A stretch of 64,000 nucleotides of DNA from Ceratotherium simum simum (taxonomy: Eukaryota > Chordata > Mammalia > Perissodactyla > Rhinocerotidae): contig NW_004454207.1 of the NCBI RefSeq assembly GCF_000283155.1, positions 3,078,796-3,142,795 on the forward strand. Reading direction: 5' to 3'. The notes under the pieces are model-generated. The model was given only the letters and a program-made list of their open reading frames with translations. It did not search any database and was not told the origin of the DNA. The position numbers and the translations under genes are program-made. Position 1 is the first letter of the stretch, and the number at the start of each line of letters is the position of its first letter. Positions 33,279-45,029 of the stretch are shown here, piece after piece.

Positions 33279-34498
33279 TGCAGGGGAAGAAAAATAATTT
33301 TCTGAGTCTTAGCTAAGACTTCTTTAATAAACAACAGATTAACAAGAGAAAAACAAACAGAAGTTTATTACATGTTGTAGGGGAGGAAAACTATCCTCTA
33401 CCCACTCTGGGTCCTTCTGGCTGGGGTATGAATTAAATTGACATGAGACAGAATAAGAGGAGAAAATCAAACAAAGCTTTATAACATGCATACACCGGAG
33501 AGACCCAGGAAAATCTGGGTAACTCAACAAAATGGCAGAGGTTCTCTTCAATACTATCTTCAGCTAAAGACAAAGGAAGATAGATGTTGGTTAGGGGAAT
33601 CAGCTATGGGAGATTACCAGAAAAGCACAGTAAACAAGAGGTTAATACGCAGATTTAAGTCCTTGCCTTCAGCACTGATAAGAGTTTCTAGAGATAAGGT
33701 CATCCCCCCTTCTTCCTGGTACAGAGAGGGAGATACCTTTACAAATGGAGATTTCGCTTATAAATGTAAAGGTCTCTTACAAAGGATAACTTCTACTTTT
33801 ACTTGGTCTTCAGAGCTTTGATAAGAATGGGCTTAGCAAGGACCCTCCCAGTGTATTCATACCCAGAGTTATCTATGGTGATGGCCTGTCCTGGGGGCAG
33901 GACTTCTATCTTAAATTCTTTTAGGCAGTTAGTGGCGGGGAGGTCAAAGTTTCTTTCTGAGTCTTCTGAGCCTTTATTGTCTTTAGCTCGAAACAATCCA
34001 CATACTAGAGTGGCACATCTTGGAGTGGCCTGCCTTGAACCCCATCAACGCATACCTCATATATACATGGGAGACACTCAGGGAAAAATGAGTAACTACC
34101 TGAGGTGGCTTAGAATTCAGGATTAAATACCATCTTAATAGGGAAAGGGGAGTAGGGATGTAGGCCTCTTAGGGGAGGGGAAATGATTTTTAGGAAAAAT
34201 GAAGGGGCCCTTAGAAGAATAGATGGGAGGTGTGATAGTTTGTGACAATGTTTGTCTGGGTGTGGTGTGGACGTCTAGTCTCCTCTCCTGTGACAAGAGT
34301 CAATCTCCCTGGTTGATGAAACTCCCAGGGAGGTGTTGATGACAATTGAGTTCCTTTCAGAGGATGTGTCTTTAGGCAGATAAGGGGAGGTCAGAGAAAG
34401 TCTCCCCCTGCATTTGCTGTTTTTCAAGTGCCTACAGCTCAAAATAATCAATATACCAAAGAGGCATATTTTGGCATGGCTTGTCCTGAACTCCTACA
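33279..34498 (-). mobile_element. LTR family B, interrupted by LTR A copy 3
   Basis: The plus-strand start TGCAGGGGAAG resembles the A-family end. 'aataaac' in minus reading (33364-33369) is a plausible polyadenylation signal. After the inserted LTR the element resumes at about 34050 ('catacctcatatatacatgg', 'ctcagggaaaaatgagtaac') and ends near 'ctcctaca' at 34498. It is distantly related to family A, with shared phrases such as 'ggcatattttggcatggc', but clearly separate. No matching 4-bp duplication was found. Confidence 0.65.
33376..34047 (-). mobile_element. Solo ERV1-type LTR, family A (copy 3), nested in LTR B
   Basis: It shares the second A subfamily's middle ('tatgggagattaccagaaaa', 'gataaggtcatcccccc', 'gataacttctacttttactt') with copies 4 and 5. 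The flanking tetramers are atgt (33372-33375) and acgc (34048-34051), each one transition from atgc, and host family B sequence continues on both sides. This fits a decayed 4-bp duplication. Confidence 0.78.
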
Positions 34499-34549
34499 AT
34501 TCTATTTTGGGATGGAATATTCTGCTACCCTTCAGTCTCTATCATATAT

Positions 34550-36340
34550 ACACATATACACACACCAGTTTTACTATATAGGTTACTATGGGAAAGAGCT
34601 AGAAATTCAAGAAACCAAATAACATCAGTGCAATGCCTTCATCCAAAGAAAGCTGGGATAAAATGCTTCATTTCCTTCAATGGAAAAACAATCACGCACT
34701 AAATTCACTGGTGAGGGGAAATCTTTGAAACTAGAAAAAAAAGGAGATACTGGATGTAAAAATCTATATATACCTAAAATGAAATCACTTCAATCATCTG
34801 CGGTTGTCTCATATCAAATCAAGCTCAGTTTTTCTCAATTACTTCATTATTTCCCAACAAGAGAGCCAGATTAGATAATCACATATGAATTTTAGCTTGT
34901 GCTTGCTAACTAAAGTTTGCTATTGGCAGTCACTTGAAAAGAGCTGCTCTAAGAGAAACTATTCTAAATGAGTGCCTTTGGGGAGTCATTTTCTTTTTAA
35001 CTCATCCCTTCCCTCCCTACACATCAATGAACTAAGCAAAATGCTTACCAGATGGTTCTAACTGTGAACCATGGGTAATTCTTGAGTTCACATATTAGAG
35101 AGCCTGGAAATCAGTTGGTGCTGAAAAAATGAACCAAGAACCAGAGGTCTCAAGCTGTATGCCATCACTCCATAAAAGGATGGGCAAATGTTGTGTTTTA
35201 TTACAATGCCTTTATCAAGAAAAAAAGCTAACATTGAAAAATTAGGAATCTTTCAATAAAAATACAGATTTGGGGATTTCCTGAGGGGTCAGGACTGTCA
35301 CAATGGACAGGTGCTCCCATAAAGCAAGAGTAGGGAGAGCTTCACTCATTTATGTTCCTTGCTTGCCCTGGAGATATTTAAGTTGGCAACCCTGCAATAG
35401 AACCAAAATGCATCTTATCACCCTAAACTGATAAGAAGTAAAGGAATAAGTCATATCATGTGGCTCTTTGGATTCTCAAGACCTATATTCAGCGGCTTTT
35501 GTTCCCAGTAGGCCACTCTAACCCAGCCACGATCCAGAATTATGGTCAGATCCACCACCCCATCTGCCCTTCTGAAATCAAATGTCCTGCAAGCTGAAAG
35601 CTTTCTCATAACTCCTTTGGGGGCAACACCTGACGTGAACTAACAGGAGGCTGTTTACCGTCATTATTTTTCCCTCTTTGTGTGAACATGCATGCATATA
35701 GCTGCAGAAATATGAATGCATTTGACTCTATGGTGTCGCCTCCTGCCCCTACTGGTGGTGTTTGGTAATATACAGCACAGGCACCACGTTACCTTTCAAA
35801 AATCCCCCAAATCCTGCAGTCAGAGCCCTGAGAGTTTCTTGGGAAACTCTCAGAGCCTTGGAATCTAAAGATATAAAGCACTTGGAACAGTGTCATCATT
35901 TAGAAAGCACTAGATAAGTGATTGCTATTAAACAATTAGAATCACACTGTTCCCAGTCCTTAAGAAGTTCATGAGTAGGGGACAGGAGTCAGAAATGTGA
36001 AAATGACAATTGTGGCTAGAAGTGGAATACAAGTGGTGGCAAGAAGAGGGAAGGAGTTTTAAGCATAAGGTGGTTTAACATCCCATTTTAAGTTGCTTGC
36101 TATACTGGCCTGTGATGTAATTAACACACATGCACACATGCAGGCACACACACACTGCCGTTGCCCAAAGCATTCACTAAGTCTATTATGAACAGAACCT
36201 TGAGTTGGGAGCACTACTTGGATGGAAAAGGGAGCAGGCCCACCAAAACGGAGACTCCATGCTAAATGCTTATTGATCAAGGAAGAGAACGAAATAAAAT
36301 GAACGAGTTATTAACATCTTTGCTAAGACAGTTACTTTTC
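34550..36340. other. Unassigned AT-rich sequence
   Basis: No element, gene or RNA motif recognised. Open frames are short and anonymous. Confidence 0.4.
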
Positions 36341-36348
36341 CTTGTTGG

Positions 36349-36470
36349 AAGGTAATTATAACAAGATGAGACATGAGCATTTTATATATGTAGCATGACT
36401 ATGGTGAACTCTAGTGAAAACTATAACTGGAAGATAAACAAACCCACATTCCCTGGTGACTTACTCTGGA
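36349..36470 (+). repeat. Unnamed dispersed repeat F (copy 1)
   Basis: Aligns by eye with 52589-52715: both begin 'gaaggtaattataacaagat' and share 'ctagtgaaaa/tttagtgaaaa', 'ataact.gaag/gag' and 'caaac..c'. Not recognised as a known family. Confidence 0.6.
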
Positions 36471-36969
36471 CCAGTGGTGATCAAGCTTTGTAATTCAACC
36501 CTTCCACTTATAAAGATGTATCAAGGAGGAAATCTTGGCTGAAAAATTCGATCACGTTAAAGAACATTTTAATTTCATAGCTTCTGCTGATTCTTCGTGC
36601 TGCTGGGGGTGAACATTTGGTGTTGAAGGCTATTTTATTGATAGCAATGTCTGGCTATGCACAGTATGCCCCTAGAGCTTGCATGTGGGGAACAGAGCTG
36701 TTCTGATTAATAAAGTGAGAGTCTGTCACCGTTGAGGATAGGGAAAATCCTTGTAGATTATATTGCCTTTAGGAAGATGTTTTTCTTCTTTAAAATGTGT
36801 CTGAAGTATATTGTCTACAAGCAACTTTGTTCATCCTTGGGAGACCTGTTTTGTTCAAGAGCTATTTGTATCTCATCCTAGTGGAGCGTGTCAAATGAGT
36901 GCCAAAGTCCACCCATTCCAGACTGTTCCACTAAGGCCCTGAACTTTCCTGTGGTGTTATTTAAAGTGA

Positions 36970-37580
36970 GAAAGTCAGACTTGAGGAAACTATTGTAGAC
37001 TAGCACATTCTATCTACGGTTACTCAGGTGGGAAATGGCAATGGGTCATAAGATTAAACCAAACCCTATGGATTAGGGAAAGGATTGCCTTGGAAGTAGG
37101 GGCCTTTGAGATTCATACAGTAAAGAATTAAAGGAGGGCTCTCTAAGGATGGAAGGGGAAGGCAGTTCTCATCTGAAGGTTCAAAGGAGGATTTATTTCC
37201 AAGCTCATGTAGTCATTGGCAGTATTCTGTTCCTTGTGTGTTGGTGGACTGAGGGCCTCAGTTTCTTGTGGGCTGTTGGCTGGAGGCTGCCCTCAGCTCC
37301 TCGCTGTGTGATCCTCTCCATATGACAGCACTCAACATAGCAGCTTGCTTCTTCAAAGCCAGCAAGGGAGAGAGAGTCTCGTAGCAAGACACATTAAAAT
37401 CTTCTGTAACACAATCACACATGTGTAATCACGTACATCCCATCACCCTTGACACATTCTGTTGCTTAGAAACAAGCCGCATGTCCCACCTACACTCAAG
37501 GGGAGGGGATTATGTAAGGGCGTGAACGTCAAGGAGGTGGGGATCATGAGGGCCACCCTAGAATCTGTCTGCCACACGTG
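36970..37580 (+). repeat. Unclassified ancient repeat
   Basis: The 3' part has 'ctcaaggggaggggattatg' and 'gaatctgtctgccacac', which recalls an old mammalian repeat. The block at 51080-51695 shares 'ttcaaggggagggg'. The left boundary is uncertain. Confidence 0.4.
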
Positions 37581-38074
37581 GAGAAGTTTAAGAAGCAAAA
37601 CCTTAAGCTATTTCTTGCTGTTATCTTAGCTGTAGTAATTTATCAATCAAGAAGCACAGATTAAGTGCTGGTTATATGTGGAGAATACAAAAAGGCAGAA
37701 GTAAAGACTGTTTCCTTTTATGGATCAAGACACAACCTATTCACAGCAGAACAGTTAACACTATGCCGACTTAAATAATAATAATTGTGTATCTGAATTC
37801 TTTTTATTTGAAAAATAAGAACACTGGAAAAGAGGAGCCTTGGCAATACAAAAATGAGGCAAGGACAGAAGCTGTGGGAAGAGTCCAGAATTGGTTGGAA
37901 AATGAATGAGAAAACAAGGAGGAGATAGATACCCAGACTCATCTCCCCTCTGAAAATATAAGCATCCTGTGCCATCTCTGACCTTGCTGACTCTTAGATC
38001 CAACTCATTCTCCTTGCCCAGATTTGGCTGACTTCCAAGCTCTGATGGTATTGCTCATCCATGAGGTGATGTTG

Positions 38075-38325
38075 CATGGGAGTTACTTATGTGGACTCTG
38101 CTGCCCACTGCTTGACTCTGATCCCCTGTTCTACCCCTTACCAGTTGGGTAAATTATTCACACTCTCTGTGAATGCTCACTAACTGTAAAATAGGATCAT
38201 AATAATACCTACTTCAAAGAGTTGATGGAATGAAACAAGTTGCAACATGGAAAGTGCTTAGAACAGCACATGGACACAGTAAACACTTCATAAATGGTAG
38301 CTATTATTATTATTATTACCACTAT
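38075..38325 (-). repeat. MIR SINE, antisense
   Basis: 'cttaccagttgggtaaatta', 'ctctctgtgaatgctcacta', 'actgtaaaataggatcataa', 'gttgatggaatgaaac' and 'ggaaagtgcttagaacagca' form an almost complete antisense MIR ending in a TTA run. Confidence 0.85.
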
Positions 38326-38334
38326 TATTCTTTG

Positions 38335-39025
38335 AACAAGTATTGATTGGGTGTCTGTTATATGTACATTTAGACCACCTCTTTCACCAACAAATTATTC
38401 TAGGACCATTCGCAAATTTCCTCAAATGATTCCATATTTGACAATGCCATTGTGATTGCCTTAGTAATGCAGTGCTTGGCTATCTCAAATATTTTCTTTT
38501 ATTAAAAAAACTGACTCAATGCATCATAAAATTCTATATTGATCTAAAATTACTGTAACTCATTGTAACAGCACTTAATGGATGTAGTTCAGCCAATTTA
38601 TTTTCCCCCTCTTCAAGAAGAAAAAGTAGGGTCCACAATCCCTCATCTATCATTAAGAGTGTAGTCAGCCTCTTCAGAACGCCTGCTGTACTGTAAAATC
38701 ACTCACATCCATAGCGGTACTCACACTTTCTGCATCTGACCGTGAAATTCAACCTCGTTGTTATCCTTCATTTTCTGTCTCCCTTAGAATTTAAAGCTAG
38801 AGTCATGATAATGGCTCCAGTATTTTAAAACATTTAGTCGTAGTAACCCTAGGGCCTAAAGAGAGCTATGAAATCTGATGATTGTTACTCAGTTTAGGGA
38901 TATATATAACTCCTGACACAGCACTTCACTGCTCAATCTGGTAGCTCTCAGACTACATTCTCAGCTACGTTTTTGTCTTTGCTTTACAAAATCCCTCACC
39001 TGTTGCGTTTCTGCAAAGATTAAGT
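38335..39025. other. Unassigned sequence
   Basis: Nothing recognised. Confidence 0.4.
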
Positions 39026-39031
39026 GGTGTT

Positions 39032-39186
39032 TCTCAAACTTTGATGTGCACACAGTCCCCTGGCAATCTAATTGAAGTTCGCATTCTGATTCAGTAGGTC
39101 TGGGACAGGGCCCGAGATTCTGCATTTCTGACAACTCCCAGGTAATGCCCATGCTGCAGAGCAAAGGACCACACTTTGAGTAGAAA
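39032..39186 (+). mobile_element. MER5A-like hAT element
   Basis: 'gtttctcaaactttgatgtg', 'attcagtaggtctgggacag', 'gatgc..' equivalents and 'ccacactttgag' are diagnostic. The ends are mutually inverted, as expected of this nonautonomous DNA element. Confidence 0.85.
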
Positions 39187-39849
39187 GGATTTAAAGGACA
39201 GACGCCACAGCCAGTTACAAAATCAAAGCCAGATGAGCCTTTTGAGAGATTCCAAACCACTCTCAACCATGAAGTCAGCTCTCCATGCTGAAATTCAATC
39301 CTGGCTGCTCTGTGAGCACCACCTGTCATGGCGTTGCCTAAACAGATGTGTCCTATGGGTGATGGACCCTAAGAAAGGGTGTTGGCCTCATCTATAGTCA
39401 GCCTTTTAAAAGCAAAAGCTGTCTTCAAGCCAAAAAGAATACGCCTCATATTTTTGGTTGTAAAAATCGGGTTCAGGTGGGGAGGTGGGGGATAGGGAGA
39501 AATTATATTATGATCTTCTATTCATGCTCAGAAAAGAATATGCATCCTATTCGCCAGCTCTGATCTTGAGACTGTGTTTCCTAAGGGCGTGTGTTTTTTC
39601 ACTTTCTGCCAAGAACACAAACGACCACAGATGGGCCCAGAGATGGCTTTGAGCTTTGATCTTTCAGAGATCATATTAAATGGTTGAAAAAAATGCCCTA
39701 TGAAATCAGTGGGTTGAATAGTTTTGAAGCCAATTCCGGAAAATAGGAAAGAGATCATGACTAGAGCACAGACATGATCAATGTAGCCCCATCTCAGTAT
39801 GCTTTGAGGAGAAAGGAGAATCCAACAGTCCTTTTAGATCTCTGTGTCA

Positions 39850-39985
39850 CAAGCTTGGGTGCATGTCAGAGTCACTGGAACTTTAAAAACACTGATACCT
39901 GAGTCCCACCCCCAGAGTCTGATGTTAGGAGGCCCAGATGGGTCTAATGTGTAACCAAGCCTGAGAAACACTGTTCTAGACTAGT
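39850..39985 (+). mobile_element. MER5-like hAT fragment
   Basis: 'gtgcatgtcagagtcactgg', 'ctgagtcccacccccagagt' and 'gcctgagaaacactgttcta' place it in the MER5 group. The left end is worn. Confidence 0.68.
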
Positions 39986-39987
39986 GA

Positions 39988-40165
39988 GTCTCAAAATTGA
40001 GTGAGCATCCAAATCACCTGGAAGTCTTGTTAAAATAGATTCCTGGATCCTATCCCTGGCGTTCATGATTCAATAGGTTTGGGGTAAGCCTGAGAATTTG
40101 CATTTCTAATAAGTAACTAAGTGCTGCTGCTGGTCTTGGAGCACACTTAAGAACCATTGTTCTAG
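39988..40165 (+). mobile_element. MER5A-like hAT element
   Basis: 'agtgagtctcaaaattgagt', 'catccaaatcacctggaagt', 'aataggtttggggtaagcct' and 'gctgctgctggtcttggagc' follow the MER5A order. It abuts the preceding copy. Confidence 0.82.
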
Positions 40166-40167
40166 AT

Positions 40168-40382
40168 CAGAGGCCAGCCAATTATGGCCCTGAGGCCAAA
40201 TCCTGCCTGCCACCTGTTTTTGTAAATAAAGTTTTCTTGAAACACAACCTCACTCATCTGTTTACATAATGCCTGCGGCAGAGTTGAGTCCTTGCAACAG
40301 AGACCATTTGGCCAGTAAGTCCTACAACATTTACTATATGGTCTTTTGCAGAAAAAGTTTGCCAATCTCTGCTCTGGGTGCA
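40168..40382 (+). mobile_element. hAT-type element (second copy of the 11987-12634 family)
   Basis: 'ccagccaattatggccctga', 'gccaaatcctgcctgccacc', 'tgtttttgtaaataaagttt', 'gttgagtccttgcaacagag' and 'aaaaagtttgccaatctctg' give a full-length unit, the reverse complement of the 12-kb copy. Confidence 0.8.
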
Positions 40383-40598
40383 AAGGGTTTTCAACAAGGA
40401 AACTACATTATCTGTCTTAACATTTTTACTCTATAGAGAGATGGGTTACAAAAAGTGTTGGTAGCCATGGGGAAACGGAATGAAGAGGGAAAGGGATCCA
40501 GGGAAAGGGATGATGAGGGCATTTTACAGTTTGTCAAGCTACAGTCCTACCCTCTCTCTCTCTTTAAAGAAACTCATGATGATAATATATTTGTTCAG

Positions 40599-40772
40599 CC
40601 CAGTGGTTCTCAAAGTGTGGTCCCTGCCCCGCAGCATCACCATCACATGGAACCTGTTGGTATTGCAAATTTTCAGGCCCCACCTAAGACTGTTTCAGAA
40701 ACTCTGGGAGTGGAGCCCCGAAATCTGAACAAGGTGATTTTGATAACACGCTCAAATTTGAGAACCACTAGC
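40599..40772 (-). mobile_element. MER5A-like hAT element
   Basis: Clean termini CAGTGGTTCTCAAAGTGTGG and 'aaatttgagaaccacta' are inverted copies of each other. The interior 'gcagcatcaccatcacatgg' and 'gaaactctgggagtggagcc' is typical. Orientation is opposite to the neighbours. Confidence 0.88.
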
Positions 40773-40978
40773 ATAGCACTCAGTTTACAAAGTACATGCA
40801 CTTCATTTAACTCATAATCACAAGATGAAAACCTAGTATCCCTTTGCTCTTTGAGTTAATTCAACACTAACTTAACTTTTGAATGTATAATTTTTATGAA
40901 AATATAAACAAATTGTATGACCTCTTGAAGGAATACTTTGGTTAATCCAAACAACAAGGAGTTGAAGGAAGGTGCAGT

Positions 40979-41558
40979 TGTTACCCAACCAGGTTCATTT
41001 TGCCTGCCACACAATTATGCCAATCATCAAGATTATGAGTTTCCAGGAGAGAAAGGGTATATTCACAAGGCAGCCAAGTGAGGAGATGGGAGAACAAATC
41101 TCAAATCTACTTCCCCAAAAAGTGGGGATTAGGGATATTTATGGGATAAAGCAGTGGGGTGGTCTGAAGTGTGAGAATAGATGATTGGAGATAAGGAGAA
41201 GTGAGGTAATTGATGATCTACACAAGCGTAGTTAAGCTTTATGGCTCTTTATGGGACACATGTTCACAAAATGGCGGTATTACCATGATATAAGGGTGGA
41301 GTTTTCGGCCCCCTGACGTCAAAGTGTTACCTATCAGGGATTCACACAGGCCCAGTTGATGAGTCAGTGGTCTCAACTGGCCTGAACTAGACAAGGAGTC
41401 GACTCTCAGTTCCTGAAAAACTTAAGCACCCCACCTGTTACCATGGTGACCCAAGCATCAGAGATGTTTTCTATAGGGTGGGCTTTAGTAATGCATTATG
41501 TAACTACTTTTGTAAACAGACAACTGAGTATAGTTAAACAAGTTGGCCCCCAGTTTCA
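40979..41558 (-). mobile_element. Solo ERV1-type LTR, family C (copy 2)
   Basis: Reverse-oriented partner of 16404-16984, collinear from end to end, with the same TATA-like and terminal regions in minus reading. A small difference is that the polyadenylation hexamer equivalent reads AATATA here. Flanks are cagt on the left and ctag (or tagt, if shifted one base) on the right, so a duplication is only suggestive. Confidence 0.82.
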
Positions 41559-41568
41559 CTAGTTAGAA

Positions 41569-41749
41569 CAGTGTCTCAAATATGAAGATATCAACATCAA
41601 ATGGAGGCTTGGTGAAAACACAGATGACTGGGCCCCACCCAGAGTTCCTGATTCAGTAGGTCTGGGGTAATGCCTGAGCATTTGCATTTTTAGTAAGTTC
41701 CTAGGTGATGATGATGCTGCGGGGCCAGAGACCACACCGAGAAGCACTG
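41569..41749 (+). mobile_element. MER5A-like hAT element
   Basis: 'cagtgtctcaaatatgaaga', 'ctgggccccacccagagttc', 'gattcagtaggtctggggta' and 'gatgatgatgctgcggggcc' are clear. Confidence 0.88.
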
Positions 41750-41759
41750 AGTTGAAGTA

Positions 41760-42235
41760 TTATCTTTAGCATTCTGTAAAAATGGACTCTCTTACAAGCT
41801 CTGAGTGTCTATAAAGAGAAGGAGTATGAATGGGTATGTGGTGGGTCTGATGAAGACCAGGCTTTTTTTCATAAATCTTTGTCAAAGAGAATGGGAGCAG
41901 AAAAGAAAGGCTGAGATGTTACCTTGGGATTCAAATCAGGGAGAAATACCCACTGCAAAATCCTGTGTTTCTTCTTACAGGTACTAGATTGAAATTCAGA
42001 GCTAGCAGCAGGAGGCAAATTATGTTCTTCTCTGGGAAGCCATAATTAATGATGACTTGACAGTGCTCAGAAGCTCAAGCTGGCTTGAGTAGCTGTTTTA
42101 GATATAAAAACTATTTGTGAAGCGGGAGAATTTAGAAGGAGCAAGCCCTGAGAGGTCTACAGCTTGGTGGCAATGAGAAATCAAAGACATTCTGAAAGTA
42201 GAAAGCAAAAGTTCACATAAATAGAGATTGACAGC
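41760..42235. other. Unassigned sequence
   Basis: Nothing recognised. Confidence 0.4.
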
Positions 42236-42239
42236 AGAT

Positions 42240-42735
42240 GAGTCCAGCGAGCGAAGTCCTTGGTGAACTCATGTGTTTCCTATTTTCTTAATTGCTCCCT
42301 CTCCTTTGCACCTGCCACTCTATGGCATTGTTGAACATGTTGTTAACAAGCTTTCTCTCTATCTCTCAGCTTGGCTTTCCTTTGTGTTCCCTTCATTCTC
42401 AGGCATGCTCTTGGTGGCCCCAAGCTTTCCCAGACTTATATCTTCACAGCTCAGCAACGTCAGCCAAAAGAGAGCTTCTCTTTCCCAATAGTTGAAACTC
42501 CAGTCCAGGGATTGACTCTGGTGCGATTGACTTTGGTCGGTGCCTGTCCCCAAATCATTCACTCCCATGGAAGGAACACCCTGCGATTGTCCCTGATTGC
42601 TTGGGATGGTGTCAACCTTACCCAAACCCCTTGGACTGGAAATGGCAAAGGGGTGGTCCCTAGAAGACAACCAGGGGGAATGGAAGCTGGGAAGCACAAC
42701 CACAGGGGAATGGGACATGACTGCTATCTTGAGAG
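42240..42735 (+). repeat. Unclassified ancient repeat
   Basis: 'tcctttgtgttcccttcatt', 'ctcaggcatgctcttggtgg', 'cacagctcagcaacgtcagc' and 'caaagggg.ggtccc' resemble the family suspected at 29545-29960. The open frames of about 128 codons on both strands here are repeat-derived. Confidence 0.45.
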
Positions 42736-43496
42736 TCAGGAGCAATGTGTCCTACGCTAGCCTTCATTTTCAGAATCCTCAGGTTTGGGGCCAGTATGCA
42801 GAGGGCTCTGAATGGCAAGAGAATGAGAAAGAGCTTGGACATTTCTGTTACTAGTGGAGAGCTAATAACAAGGTTTGGAGCCACATAATGGTGTAATGAA
42901 GGAATTAATTGAATTAGCTTTATACGGAAGCTTAAAAAGCAGGGAAATGATTTAAGGGACTATTGAAACAGGTCAGAAGTAGGGTGATATGAAAAAGGGC
43001 TATGAAGCTGATGGGAGGAAAAGTACTTGGTAGACAATCTTGTAACTCTAGGAAGTTGGTAGACAGGTTAGAGACAGATGTCAACTGCACGCATTCACTC
43101 CTCTGGGCTGGAGTGGACATGCTGCAGGTTTACATCCCCCCGGCTTGGCTGGGAGAACCACGACTGGACCGAGTTCTGCTCCTCAGCCTCCCATGGGCAC
43201 TTTTCCTCCCTTACATCCCCCAACTCCTGGCCCCTCTTCCTGCTTCTTGGCCTAGGCTCGACCTGGATCACCAATTTGTGCTTCTGTTCCATTTCTGCCC
43301 TGCAGAGATGTTTACCTTATTTTGAGTATGGCTTTATGTCGTTTTATTTTTTTGAAACTGTATTATTTTATTATTAAGGGATGCACTTCTATGACTGTCG
43401 TGAAGCCTGGGTTGTGTTAACAGTGACAAGTTCTGGAGGTAACTACACCCCACTCTGGACTTTCTGGTTATAACCACTGTCCTCTCTCTACCTCAG

Positions 43497-43631
43497 CTGA
43501 AAACCCAGACTGAGGCTTCAATCCCTGCCCTCCTATTCCCGGAAGATGCCAAAGCCAACTATGAAGGAGGATTTTTCAGAGAAGACGACTTTGTCTTTCC
43601 AGAAAACATATCCTCTACTTTGCTTTATGAG
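43497..43631 (+). CDS. Candidate exon, unrecognised product (speculative)
   Basis: A 135-nt stretch, open in one frame, starts right after a pyrimidine-rich tract ending in CAG (43473-43496) and ends at GAG followed by GT (43632-43633). The frame reads LKTQTEASIPALLFPEDAKA then NYEGGFFREDDFVFPENISS. It has a mixed, acidic composition that does not look like a translated repeat. The same frame stays open to a stop near 43711. I do not recognise the peptide, no second exon was found nearby, and the donor (gtagat) is mediocre. It may equally be a chance open frame or part of an unrecognised old element. Confidence 0.15.
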
Positions 43632-43734
43632 GTAGATAGCAACCCCAAACCATGGACAAGTTGGGACCTGTGCAGGCCTCAATGTTTTATTTTTATATTT
43701 AACTTAATGTGAAATGTTTGAAACTAAGGAGTCC

Positions 43735-44790
43735 TCAAGCTATCAACTTAGAATGCCATCTTGACCAAAAGTCTGCCCACTTGCTCATCTTAAAAGTTTT
43801 CCCAAACATTTCATGACAAGTTCCAATCCTGGTTGCCCAATGTTGCTTCTTTGGCCCTTTCAATAGTCAAGAGAAAAGCAGAGAAACTATATATATTTTA
43901 CTTTATAAAAATGACAGTTGGACAACTTATTTTATACATATAAGTTAAAAAAAATACTATGATTAGAACCAGAGCTGTAACAAATCACGGTAAAGTAATT
44001 TTCAAAGTGTACTCTATGAATTGTGAATAATTGTGCTGACAGTGTAACAAGGGCGACATGGAGAATTTTACCAAAAATATGAAAAGTTTATGAATTTCAT
44101 TAGTAGGGGATCAAAACCAGTGAAGTGTGTCCTGTGATGGGAAGGACAAGTGCCAATCAATATCACCACTGAGTTTGTTTCTTTTATCATCATTCAGCAG
44201 TGAGTCTCACTGTGCGATTTTCAGATATATGCTAAAAAGGATAGAGTCCCATATCTGCTGGTAGTGCTCAACTGATGTCCTATTGTGTCCCCATTAGTGC
44301 CTTTGGCTTTGCTGTCTGGTTCCATAAGATGCCTGCGTGGGTGAGCCTAAATGGAGGAAAAAACTGGATAGGTTGTACCATGGGTGTACTTTTGCAAATG
44401 TGGTATTTCAGCAGCCTGGAGAATTACCAAGGCTAAAGAGATGATTCTGCAGGCAAATTTAATTATTTTTAAAGAGCGAGCAATTCCAAATTCCTAAGTC
44501 TTAGATGAGGTTCTTATCTACTTTCTCAGGTGTTTAAACAGGGTACTTTCACTTGGAAATCTTAGCTTAGGGGAAAGAATTAGGGCTGATTTAGAGTTTC
44601 TTAAAGTTTTTTTAAATTACAGAGGTACTAGAGGCTTATAAAACATATTCAAAACAGTGGTTTACAAATTATAAAATGCAAGCCTCCTGCTTGATGAATT
44701 CATCCCTCATCTCATCTTCTAGGGTAGCTCATGAAAAGAGCTTTCAGTCTATTTTCTGTGAATATATCCATATCTATAATTATATCTATA
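43735..44790. other. Unassigned AT-rich sequence
   Basis: No element or gene recognised. Confidence 0.4.
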
Positions 44791-44799
44791 ACATAGTAG

Positions 44800-45016
44800 T
44801 AGTTCTCAACCAGAAGTGATTTTGCCCCCCAGGGAGCACTTGGCAATGTCTGGAGACATTTTTGCTTGTCACGACAGGGTCGGGGAGGGGGCTATTGGCA
44901 TCTAGTAGGCAGAGCCCAGGGATGCTGCTAAACATCCCACAATGCACAAGACAGCCACCACCACAAAAAAATATCCTGCCCAAAATGTCAAGAGTGCCAC
45001 AGTTGAGAAACCCTAA
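44800..45016 (+). mobile_element. MER20 (hAT-Charlie), complete
   Basis: Runs from 'agtagttctcaaccagaagt' through 'gattttgccccccaggg', 'ggcaatgtctggagacattt' and 'gctgctaaacatcccacaat' to 'acagttgagaaaccct'. The ends are inverted repeats. It gives the intact comparison for the split copy at 17020-17440. Confidence 0.9.
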
Positions 45017-45029
45017 TATACAGATTTTC

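Noticed and set aside
39032..41749. Regularly repeated units suggesting an array
   Set aside because: Spacing is irregular and orientation mixed. The units are independent MER5-type insertions.
42359..42760. Overlapping frames of about 128 codons on both strands
   Set aside because: Both lie within an old interspersed repeat.
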